Positions 54,019 through 64,000 of a DNA stretch of 64,000 nt are shown here, piece by piece (within the stretch, counting starts at the first letter, position 1; every line of letters starts with the position of its first letter). A program made the translations under genes and the position numbers. The stretch spans positions 57,646,217 to 57,710,216 of the forward strand of contig NC_073691.1 of assembly GCF_029784155.1 (NCBI RefSeq), written 5' to 3'. A model generated the notes under the pieces. The model worked only from the letters and a program-made list of their open reading frames with translations. It made no database searches and had not been told where the DNA came from. This stretch comes from Uranotaenia lowii. Taxonomy: Eukaryota > Arthropoda > Insecta > Diptera > Culicidae.

Positions 54019-56392
54019 TATAAACCTATAAAATTCTAAAGTTCATTCATTTCATCAAGATTTTATTCTCAATAGCTTTACATTTTATAGTCCTTTATTT
54101 AAGGATAGCCGACGATTAGGGAAAAGCTAGAAAGTATTAAGATTTGAACTCCATAAAGAAATTATGGAGAAATCGAGATTTTTTTTTATAAATCCGATTT
54201 TTTATGGTCCTGTTCCAACTCCAATTGTGTTCCAGTTTCCATTCCAAAATATTTTATAGGGTTAGTTGCCCTTCTTTGGACCCTTTAAGCGGTGGTTTTT
54301 AAATTATCATGTTTTTCTCATAAATGGTTGGGAGGTTTGTATCTCTCAATAAATTTATTTATAGTTCATGATCTTATGTGCAAGTTTCAATGAGAAATGT
54401 TCAACATAGGTTTCGCCGTTATTGAAAGATTGGCAAATATATGGATGATCAAAATTTCCAACTTAGAACCTACTGTTCCTATTTTGGTACTGAACCGGTA
54501 CCTTTCATTGGAACTGTAACTTAAATTCCACTCCGCTTCAGCTACTATATCAGCAGAACAATAGCTGAAACTTTTTTGTGTTTTCTTACTAGTATTTTAT
54601 TTGCGTAAAGCTGACAAAAAATGTTGAAAATGTCCAATATTGATTTTGAATTATGCCCCAATTGAAAATAAGCACCTTTGTTGATTTGTTGGTATTGAAA
54701 CAATGTTTTGGTGATGTCAGGTCTAAAAATGGAACATCAAAGTCGAAAGTCTCCTATTTTTGGATCCTTTATAAATTTTCCGGGTTTTCCATTGAGTTTC
54801 ATTTATTTTAGGAAAAAATAGGTAGTACAGTGGAAGTAATTTCCCTTTGAACTTTAGCTTGGACAGTAAAAAAGCGTTTTTTTTTCTTATTCGCTTTTAT
54901 ATTTCAAAACGCGCCCACTTATTAAGCTGTCGGATTACCACTGACGAGGAAGAACATTTTTGAAAACGTTAAAAATTTTATCAGAAAGACTGTTTATGGC
55001 AAAAAAAAACAATATGATAAGATTCAGGAAGAATAAGAGTTCATCAAAATGAATTATTTACAATTTACGACATTTTAGGACTAAAGTAGGCTCTAGGTCC
55101 AAAGTAGGAGCACTCACCCTAACGAAACGTTGCATAAAAATTTCTCGTGAATGAACTATTTCCTTACGCACGGATATTGTGCAGTCAATAGAAAAAAATG
55201 TGTGTTAAATAAAAAAAAAACCATTTAAAAGGTGAAGCTTAGATATTTTTTGTTTTTTTTTTACAGAAACTGTCTCACGAAAAATAAACCTGACACCGTC
55301 TGGATTGAGAAATAAGTAGAAATAATTAAAAAACTTAATAACATTGCGACTTTTAAGGAACACATGGTTGTTTCAAATATAATTTGCTTAGGTAGTTTTT
55401 CTTATTTTCGGCTATTTTGAAATGGGTTCACGAAACCTTAAGTTTGATTTCATTGATAAAATATAAAATATTTAATTTTATTTAATTCTTATACAATTCT
55501 TGGTTTATGTTCTTTGTAAATTTTGCGTGTCTGTTTGAGCTTCGTAATCGTATTCATTACTATTTTTTTACAATAAAATCAGAATTTAAATAGCAAATTT
55601 CACCCAAAGCTGGACTGAAAATTCACAAAATTTAGATTAATGTACCAATACCAGAATCCAAACATAATTCAGGCTCTAAAACCGCATTATAAAAAATAAA
55701 TTGAATGATACCCAATAAAAAACCTTATTCAATATTCACGACGAGAATCGAAATAAAATTTCAGAATGCTTACAAAAGATAAAATTCGGCGGAATCTGTT
55801 CTAAAAATGCATAGGATAAATTTCAATTAAAATATCAACCAGTACCAGTACATATCTATCTTGAGCTATGCAAAAAATGAAAAATAAATTAAAATTTGAA
55901 ATCGAATAATGAATTCAAATTTAAAATTAAGTTATGATTAATGGATCAGTAATTCAACCCGAAATTTTTTGTTCATGATCATATTTTAAATTTCAGAAGC
56001 CAGAGTACGAAGTTGTTATCAAAGACTAAGGAGAAGGTGACAATTTTTGACTTAATTTTACAGGATACAGTTAAGGTTATACTAGAATTATTGTTTGGCA
56101 GCTTTGCTTTTCAACATGCTAATATTTTTTTTTTTGTGAAAAATCCCAACTAAATTTTATATAAATGTCTTCTATTTGGTAAAATCAAAACACTTAAAAT
56201 TTTATTTGTGTAATTTTAAACCGGGAAAACTGGGAGAAACCCGGATTTGAAAATGGATACTCGCTGGCCATCCTGTAAGCATCAGAAATTTAAAATGAAA
56301 TTCTAATTATGAATCCAAACTTAAATTTAAGTTTTGGTTTATACATCAGCTACTCAATCCGAAATTCTTCAAATGTATTAAAATTCCAGAAC
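54019..56392. other. AT-rich region up to the assembly gap
   Basis: Mostly low-complexity AT-rich DNA. It may be the first intron or upstream region of the CPAP1-like gene, whose signal-peptide exon was not found here. Confidence 0.4.
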
Positions 56393-56892
56393 NNNNNNNN
56401 NNNNNNNNNNNNNNNNNNNNNNNNNNNNNNNNNNNNNNNNNNNNNNNNNNNNNNNNNNNNNNNNNNNNNNNNNNNNNNNNNNNNNNNNNNNNNNNNNNNN
56501 NNNNNNNNNNNNNNNNNNNNNNNNNNNNNNNNNNNNNNNNNNNNNNNNNNNNNNNNNNNNNNNNNNNNNNNNNNNNNNNNNNNNNNNNNNNNNNNNNNNN
56601 NNNNNNNNNNNNNNNNNNNNNNNNNNNNNNNNNNNNNNNNNNNNNNNNNNNNNNNNNNNNNNNNNNNNNNNNNNNNNNNNNNNNNNNNNNNNNNNNNNNN
56701 NNNNNNNNNNNNNNNNNNNNNNNNNNNNNNNNNNNNNNNNNNNNNNNNNNNNNNNNNNNNNNNNNNNNNNNNNNNNNNNNNNNNNNNNNNNNNNNNNNNN
56801 NNNNNNNNNNNNNNNNNNNNNNNNNNNNNNNNNNNNNNNNNNNNNNNNNNNNNNNNNNNNNNNNNNNNNNNNNNNNNNNNNNNNNNNNNNNN
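56393..56892. other. Assembly gap, 500 N
   Basis: Exactly 500 unknown bases, probably a fixed-size scaffold gap. Confidence 0.99.
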
Positions 56893-57300
56893 GTTTTACA
56901 GGCTCAGACACTGTTCATTCCAATAATTCACGGAATGTAGCGATTAAGCAGCAACAGCAGCATAGGCGGGCAACAACAGCAGCAGTGAGCAGGATTAGTG
57001 AGGTCAATCGGTTATCTCGCCGTGGTTGGTGGGTGTGGTTGGCGGTTAGTGGGAGAGCAGTGGGCGGGGAGGGAGGCGCGCTCGATCGACACTATCTGGC
57101 CAGCTGAATTTCAATATCAGTTCCACATACCATTCCAGACCAACGGGGATGTTTCGATGGGCGTATTCGGCAAAAAAGATGCTAATTTATCCAAATCCAG
57201 TAGGCGCAGGGCAGCTTAGGCAGGTTTTCAGGTATAAATATGCACAAAATCGGAGCGGCTAAGTAAGCAGATGTTTACCAGAGCAGGGATGCCAGACTGA
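56893..57300. promoter_or_regulatory. GC-richer segment with CAG/CAA repeats and a TATA-like box
   Basis: 56945-57110 contains AGCAACAGCAGCATAGG, AACAACAGCAGCAG and a G-rich stretch, unlike the AT-rich flanks. GGTATAAATATGC at 57230-57242 resembles a TATA box on the + strand. It could be a promoter or 5' UTR for a neighbouring gene in either direction, including the CPAP1-like gene; nothing decides this. Confidence 0.3.
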
Positions 57301-57591
57301 GAGATTGAGAAATTGAGAAATAAAAGTTAGAGAATAACCCCCTTCCCCCCTGTTCCTATGGCAATGGTTCTTGTTATCAAAAAGGTAGTAAAAAATACTA
57401 ATTGAAAAATAAACAAATCTTCCAACGTTATTAAGTTTGATTTAATAAAATACTTAAAACACTCTTTTAAAGAACTGAAATGCATATGTATTCAAAATAA
57501 ATTTATCAAGATTCGAGTTCGGATCAACGCAGTAGTGCTGCCAAATACTCTGAGTGGACACACAGTGAACGCTTCACAGCTTAAAGAAACC

Positions 57592-58084
57592 ATGGCTACA
57601 ATTGAATATAAGGAAGCTTTTAATAAAAGCCATGTGTCTATTCCGGAAAAAATACTTATCCATGTTCATGACTTGATGGACATGAGCATTGTACAAAAGT
57701 TCAATGAAAATCGTTGTTCAAAAATTCAAAAGAACTTATTTGAATCATTGAAACATTTGCGAGAACATCGAATTGATTTTGAAATAACAAATCATGAAAA
57801 ATACTATAGTAGGAGAAAGTTATCCTGGATGTGCCTCTCGAGTTAAATGCGCCTAAGCCGTTCCACGAAATGGCTGACAAAAACAAATCTAATCAATGCC
57901 TTTTGAGGGTGATACGCTTTGAACACACGGTATGTGAGAGATTTATGAATATACAAACTAAAAATTTTTCAAACAAAAAATTGTTTAGATAACTATTGAC
58001 GTAATATTTGGACCTTTAAAAATTAAAGTTGGGTTTCTAATTCAGTTGAACATCAAAAGTACAACAAATTCAAGGTCTTTATGA
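57592..58084 (+). pseudogene. Two-exon gene-like unit of unknown family, frameshifted
   Basis: Exon 1 starts at an ATG in strong context (AAACCATGG) and opens for about 73 codons (MATIEYKEAFNKSH, IPEKILIHVHDLMDMS). Near 57810 the coding signal moves to another frame (EKVILDVPLELNAPKPFHEM) and continues to a donor at 57930 (ACG|GTATGTGAG). A 59-nt intron ends TTGTTTAG|ATA at 57988, and exon 2 (57989-58084, ITIDVIFGPLKIKVGFLI) joins the second frame in phase 0 to a TGA. Removing two bases near AGTAGGAG would make a continuous frame of about 143 residues. The splice signals and matching phase argue for real gene ancestry. The family is not recognised. It is a recent pseudogene, or a gene with an assembly error. 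Confidence 0.55.
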
Positions 58085-58861
58085 AGGCTTAATAATGATT
58101 AGAGAGTGGAATAAGAGAATGTTTTGTAGGCCCAATCATGTATGTAAGATTTCACTATCCGAAAACAAGTAAAACGGAATAAATTTAAGATTTCATCATT
58201 TAAACTTTGAATCTAGGCTCTAATCAACATCCCAACAGATATCAGAAGTTCTCAAAACAGATTTGATAAAGTTTTGAAAATGGAAGCACTGATATCATAA
58301 TCAATTGTTTTTATTCAAAAATCGTTACTGATTTATAGAAACTTCGGAAAAATAAAATAAGGCTAAATATTATTCCTCGAAATCATATCTACAAATGATG
58401 TGAAGGTCCTATGATGCTTAGTTGTAACACAACAAAGATAGTTGGAAATTAGAAAATATTTTTCAAAAACTCAGACGAGTTTACTTCACTCATGGCATCG
58501 CTGGCTGAAAACTTGCGTGCAAGTTATTCCTTCCCAGATCGAAGGAATGGTCCCGAATCGGTCCGAAATCAGTTAAAAATCATAAACTTCATAAACTAAG
58601 ATTAGTAACTTTACTGTACACTACACAGCAAAAATAATTTGTGTAATTTTAGATTGGAAACGATGCACGAAAACGGAACATCGCTTTTGATCTAAAATTC
58701 TAACACGACGTGTAAATTTAGATCGAAAGCGATGCACGAAAATGGAACGGCGTATTGTCATGTAAAAATACACAGCAATGTAAAATTTTAGAATTCATTA
58801 TGGAATTTTTGAAAAGTGAGATGGAAAGTTGAAGTAATTTGAGAGTTTTAGCGGAAAGTGT
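58085..58861. other. AT-rich spacer with a short tandem duplication
   Basis: 58640-58750 holds two direct copies of about 70 bp (TTTAGATxGxAAxCGATGCA and CGAAAACGGAAC / CGAAAATGGAAC). No gene. Confidence 0.45.
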
Positions 58862-59672
58862 TTTACTTAAAGATGGAACTCCGAAGTTCACACAAGGCTG
58901 AAAAAATGTTTTACGGGAACTTTAGGTGACTCTTGTCGAGTAAAAGTTACTCAGGAACTTCCATCGCCCTTTGAAAGGTTAAACTATCGATAACGGAACT
59001 TCTAAGCGCTTTTAATGGAACTTCTTTCAAGAAGGTCGATAACGTTCGCGTAACATTCTAAAACGTACCATTAAGATACTTGAAGGTGTTTTAAAGAACC
59101 TATATGGGAATTCTAAGCGACATGTCAAAAATGTCTGTCTATTTCTTGACATGGTATTTGTTTTGTTTATATCTGTACTGAAATTTACAAATGGAATTCA
59201 AGATTTTTTCGATTTTTTCTCATAAACGTTAAGATATTCGAATAAATATTTGAGGATGCGAATTTTTGTTATTGTTCATTTTGTGTACTGAAAGTCCTTT
59301 TAACGAAATAAGGTACAATCTATTGACCAACCCATTCAATCATCTCAAATGACATTTAGTTTAAATACTAATTATTACAGTGGCAATGAACTATTGCTGG
59401 ATTGGTCGAGAGGCTGTGAGTTTCATTACAACCTAGAGAGCAGCGGTTCAATTCTCTAGGCATAAGCCGCTTTTGCAATCAAAACAATATAATTGAAACC
59501 AATGAGATAGACCATGATAGACCGGCAACCTAGCAATTTGACATCTGGTTGTCAGAGCAATCTGTCAATCGGATTTTTTTTTTCGGCGCGTAGAAGTTTC
59601 TTGACATTCTCTTAGAAGCTGAATAGCCTTCTCTGCAGCCACCCAAACGAACTTAAAAATAGCTTTAAGAAC
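58862..59672 (+). mobile_element. Dispersed repeat copy 2, with tRNA-like segment
   Basis: Inverted relative to copy 1 at 10252-11062, with the same landmark order. The tRNA-like segment is at 59395-59462. No ORF. Confidence 0.65.
59395..59462 (+). other. tRNA-like segment in repeat copy 2
   Basis: TTGGTCGAGAGGCTGTGAG resembles a class II tRNA A box, and GCGGTTCAATTCTC about 35 nt later resembles a B box. Both are kept in copy 1 (10451-10520). Confidence 0.4.
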
Positions 59673-60018
59673 TTAAAGAACTAAGAAATTAAAAATCCGT
59701 GCTTAATTGATATGCGAGAACTGTTTGTGAAATCTTATTTTTCAACTTGGTTGTGAATTTCTGTAACGTTTCACCACAGCTATCACCATGTGTATCTCCA
59801 ATAACCTAAAAAAGTTTGCATCTTACTTTCTACATAGTACTGTAGTTTTTTTCTATCCGCCTTACTCGATTTTAAACGCCTTTGTGTGTGCCACGCAGAA
59901 GCTTGTATTCAAGAATTTAATTATGAATATTGCATACAAGTTCATGACTCCAGTGCTGCTGACAATTTTGGCTGTTGATTATTTATTTATTATTATTTTA
60001 TTTACATAGTATTCCGTC

Positions 60019-60290
60019 TCACGACATAACTTGACGAACATAATTCCTAAAATTCACTCGGTCCATGGCAACCGTTCTCCAATTTCTCGGGCACCCCACG
60101 TTCGCCAGATCACGCTCCACTTGGTCTAACCACCTCGCTCGTTGCGCCCCCGCTCGTCTTGTTCCTACCGGATTCGGCGAACACCTGTTTTGCAGGACAG
60201 TCGTCCGGCATTCTCGCAACATGTCCCGCCCAGCGTATCCGGCCAGCTTTCACCACCTTCTGGATACTGGGTTCGGGTTGGCTGTTGATC
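60019..60290 (-). pseudogene. RTE-like LINE, 3' end of ORF2
   Basis: Minus-strand translation in two frames gives IQKVVKAGRIRWAGHVARMP and then AGAQRARWLDQVERDL...NWRTVAMDR, the conserved C-terminal tail of RTE-type LINE ORF2 proteins. It is short and frameshifted. Confidence 0.75.
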
Positions 60291-63179
60291 TACTATGAAT
60301 GAATTTTTTTACGTATTGCTTTAACTTTTTTCTGGTAGCAACCTTAGTAAAAATTGAAGTTTAAGAATACAGTAACCCAATGAAGAAGTTATTTTTTGCA
60401 TGAAACCCTTAAATCGCTTCCCTAGCGATTTTAATCTGCAAAAAAAAACTTTCCCCATACTAATTTCCATACAAATTTAAAAACCGTTGCGCTAATTCAG
60501 GGATGAACCAAATCATCTTATATTTTACACAGATGATTGGAGAGTTTTTGCAGCGGTCTACTGCTCATATTCCAAAAAAAATATTATATATAAAAGTTAT
60601 GATAAAAAGTATATTTTAAGAATTTTCTCATTAAACTAATAAGAACATGCAGAATCAGGAACAAATAATGTAATATTGGGTACGTTGATGGACTTTCTTT
60701 TTCTTTTATACGTCCATAATTAGGATCACATATTTTAAAACAATTTAATTAGAAACAATAACTGTCACATTATGAACATCGATACACTTCAAAAGAATGA
60801 GTTTTCGAAAATTATAGCTTAAAATAAATGTTTCGAAATTCAATCGAGTGAATAAAGGAATTTAGAACTTAGTTACCAAAAAATTTTATGTCTTGCAATT
60901 GAAGATTTTGCCTACTCTTATCAAATCTAGAAAGCCCTGACAAAATAGCAAAATTAGCCACATCCACCCTACGTTGATTTCGTACGCGTTTTTTTTAATA
61001 CAAACTTGTTTCAAATAATTTACCCCCTCTCTGCTATCTAATGACAAATTAAAAAGCCCACCTCCCCGGGGGTCGACTAATTAGCGGACATGATTAAATC
61101 GCATGCTTCAAGAAGCCCCGTCCGTCGTCGTTGACGCCACGATTAAGCAATCAACGACTCGCCACGGTGTCACGGTTTCTAATTTGTGCGTGCGTGTGTG
61201 GTCACACATTTTGAATGTGAAACACGCGACAACAACACATGTCAAATCGAAGGTTCTGTCACCTTTCAATGCATTGCTGGTCTGTCACTTGACTCGAGTA
61301 ACTATTTAATGGGTAATCGAGGCCGCTTGTCTGGTGAGGAATTTTTAACAAATTCGTTTTATTGACATTTTCTCAAAGTTAAAAATTTCTCACAGGAAAT
61401 TTTGTTGAGTGAGACATTCGACAAGACAACCAAAATATTGAACTGATTAAACCTTGAAAAACACTAAATTATATTTAGGAACCATAGCGAGCAAAAATCA
61501 AATCACAAATTCGAGTTGGCTTGTCAAAGTATAAAAAAAAAACAAACAAACAAAAAAAGCAGAAGTGTCCCAACTATTTCAACAAACCGAAACCAAACAC
61601 CGTTAAGATGGTGTGGCGACGAGACTAATGAAAGATTTATTACCACGCTCGATTAGGCGGAAAATCTTTGTTGTTTGGACCTAGGGTTTGTTTATTTTTT
61701 TCATTAATTTGGCGTTTAGACGAACCACCTCAACAAGGTGGTGGCGCTTGAGGTTTTGACTTGTGGGAGTCAATCCATCATCCGATGGCGACGTCAAATT
61801 GTTATTAACTTTTTTTAAGCCTGAGAAATCGATTTGAGGCGAACTTGCAACAGCTTTCAATGACGACCTTGAAATTAATTTTTTATATTGAAAATTATTT
61901 TCAGTTAACAACTCCACTCTCGAATAACATAAAAATCATATCGATACCAAACAAAAAACGTACGCTGCTCGACACCTAAATTAAACTGTTTTTGTTTTTC
62001 TTTCCCCCAAAAAAATTGTCTTCCGAAAACAATGTCTCTGGGTCTCTGGGTTGACTTCCGTATGAATGATGATGGCCGGCCGGTTGAAGTGGCAAAATTA
62101 TTTTAATTGATCCGAATCGAACCAGGAAGAGAGCAGCCAAATACATTGAGGAAAACGGAAACCAAAACCGATGAATCGTGGCGACCGGGGCGCCGTCATA
62201 TTGACATTGAGAATACATCGGTGTTTCGGTTTGTTTTTTGTTGTTTTTATTGAGGAACTTTCGATTTTGGATGCCCCCAAGGCGTGAACCTGCTCGTTGA
62301 GATAGGTGACAGCCGGTTTTTTTTTTTAAGCGGATGTTTTACTGTTGAGTCAACACAATAAAACAGGAATTGTGACTGAAGTTCGACTGACTTTCGTCAA
62401 TTAATTCTGATACAGTTTCTTCGTTTTAAAACAATTTTAAAAGATTATAAGTGAAGTGAGTATCATAATATGCACGTTTAAGTCAACTACAAGGCCGGAA
62501 CAAGAAAAAGAAAAAAACGAAGGAAGGGGACAAAACAGGTCTTAATTAAAACTTTATAAAAGAGACAAAGTTTAACACTCATATATGAAGTGTTTTGGTG
62601 TTGAGCTGGCTCTTCAGAAGACTTTTCTTTCTTGAAGATGAACTATGATAGCAGCACCAACCTTAAAATTAATTCAATAATTATTCTATTGTTTGGTGAA
62701 TTAAGGTGTTTTTTTCTTATTTACTATTCGAATAACTCTGATTTTATCATGACTTATACACCTAGTGATCTACTCCAGCTATGAAAAATTTCTTGTAAAA
62801 CTGATCAGTGAATTCATCGATTTGGGCAACAGGTTTTACAGTAAATAAATATATGTGAAAATAAATCATCAATCTGAAAAATCACACAATATTATAGTAA
62901 ACTTACAATATGAGGTTTTTTTTTTTGACCGATTTTACTCCACCAAAAAAGAGTTAAAAAATAAGACACGATTGAATAGTCAATGTTGAGACGTACCTGG
63001 AACGAAAAAAAAAAGTTGAAAAATTAAAAAAAAAATTACGAACAGTCAATATAGATTTGATAATAAAGCTTGCAAGGTTTCCGAATACGATACTGTGTTT
63101 TTGACAATTTTCTTATTCCGTGGTTCGAATACAAAATTTTAAAATTTTAAGAAGACAGAATTTTAAGAAAAAAAAGACA
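60291..63179. other. AT-rich intergenic DNA, no gene recognised
   Basis: Short open frames only. 61060-61320 and 62030-62290 are less AT-rich and may be unique non-coding DNA. No repeat family recognised. Confidence 0.45.
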
Positions 63180-64000
63180 AAAAATGTTTGAATAAACTCA
63201 CTACTAACCGAGTTGGGAGGACAGCTTGGAGAGAAACAAAACTCAAGTGAGTTGAGAGGACAGCTTGTAATGAATGTAATAATAACCAATAATAAAGTGG
63301 GTTAAGAGGCAGCTTGGTTAGAAAAAAAAACTCAAACGGGTTGAGAGGACAGCTTCAAGAGAATAAGAACCACTTGATAGAAATTGGAGAATGATTTCCA
63401 CGGACCGAGTGAATTTTAGGAATTGTATTTATCACGTTCTGTCGGGAGACGGAGTACTATGAAAATAAATAAATAATTATACCGAATTGAAAGGGAAGCT
63501 AAGTGGGGATCAAAACATAAGTGAGTTGAGCGGACTGCTTGAAAAAATACTTTAAAGCAAATTGAGAGGACACCTTGGTGGGAAGCAGAAATTCGAGCGG
63601 ACTGAGAGGACATTTTGAAATGCATTTCTAAAACAATACCTTTAAACTAGTCGAGAGGACAACTTGATTAGAAAAAAAAAACTCAAATGGATTGAGAGGA
63701 CAGGCTGATGGAAAAAGATAGATTATTAAAAAAAACACCAGAAACCGAGTTGAAAGGACAGCTTAGAGAGAGCAGGATGAGAGTACAGCTTGAAATGAAT
63801 ATAAGAATAACCACCATAATGCTAGTTGAGAGGACAGCTTAGTAAGAGAAAAAACTCGAACGGGCTTAAAAAACAGCTTTAGGAGAATAAGAACCATTTG
63901 AAAGCGAATTGAGAGGACAGCTAGGTGAGAATTAAAACTAAAGCAAGGTGAGAGGACTGCTTGAAAATGTAGTTAGGAAAATGAACTCAAACGGATTGAG
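63180..64000. repeat. Minisatellite, GTTGAGAGGACAGCTT core, running off the window end
   Basis: At least twelve copies of the core GxxTTGAGAGGACAGCTTG recur every 40-65 bp with A-rich spacers (GAAAAAAAAACTCAAACGG, AATAAGAACCACTTGA). Copies are diverged. No gene. Confidence 0.85.

Larger units (their letters stand above)
53154..56274. mobile_element. Element with CAGGGTGGCCA termini, related to 42932-44714
   Basis: The left end CAGGGTGGCCACACAACCGG and right end GCTGGCCATCCTG are inverted and match the termini of the element at 42932. Internal CCGGGAATAAACC motifs are shared. A deleted mariner (53430-54018) is inserted. Target duplication not clear; the pairing of these two ends is therefore inferred. 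Confidence 0.45.

Noticed and set aside
56309..56926. Frames of 177-205 codons
   Set aside because: They consist almost wholly of unknown bases in the assembly gap.
56960..56990. Minus-strand ATG followed by Leu codons as the missing signal-peptide exon of the CPAP1-like gene
   Set aside because: The frame meets a stop after about eleven codons and no phase-1 donor lies before it.
59788..60009. 73-codon hydrophobic frame as a membrane protein
   Set aside because: AT-rich chance frame beside RTE debris; no start context or splice evidence.

Overview
The window is AT-rich nuclear DNA of an insect, most probably a mosquito. The evidence is short spliced introns of 51-84 nt, a cuticular chitin-binding (CPAP1-type) protein gene, an ITmD37E-type transposon (DD37E spacing counted directly), an I-clade LINE with RNase H, RTE-like LINE debris and many palindromic non-autonomous DNA transposons. 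There is one 500-N assembly gap (56393-56892). The species call is inference.

Host genes are few. On the + strand, 11731-12267 is a complete two-exon RNF181-type RING-H2 E3 ligase, and 27829-28704 holds the first two coding exons of a RING + double B-box protein that continues through a splice donor. On the - strand, five exons between 52933 and 38334 encode a large secreted CPAP1-like protein; its single chitin-binding domain is split by a 10-kb intron packed with transposon debris. A two-exon gene-like unit of unknown family, broken by an apparent 2-nt insertion, lies at 57592-58084 (+).

Region by region: 1-4750 is a field of degenerate 18-20 bp repeats with a roughly 1-kb higher-order period. 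8164-9932 is an inverted-repeat element holding a second element that carries a spliced-gene-like cassette. 13203-17040 is a 13-bp satellite. 17265-26853 is a large A-P-A'-P' inverted structure; its A' arm contains a full-length I-clade LINE with 12-bp target duplications, and the LINE ORF2 is in turn broken by a 255-bp perfectly palindromic MITE with a TTA duplication. 29546-33433 is a decayed Ty3/gypsy element invaded by an ITmD37E transposon. 33434-38333 is AT-rich with a clean hAT-type MITE. 38334-52933 is the CPAP1-like gene. 53154-56274 holds an internally deleted mariner that still encodes a DNA-binding fragment. 58862-59672 is an inverted copy of the element at 10252-11062, and both copies carry a tRNA-like promoter segment. 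63180-64000 is a minisatellite.

The host genes show no joint pathway. What stands out is the layering of mobile elements: insertion order can be read from target duplications, several elements look very young (perfect arms, intact ORFs), and some non-autonomous elements carry gene-like or DNA-binding ORFs.
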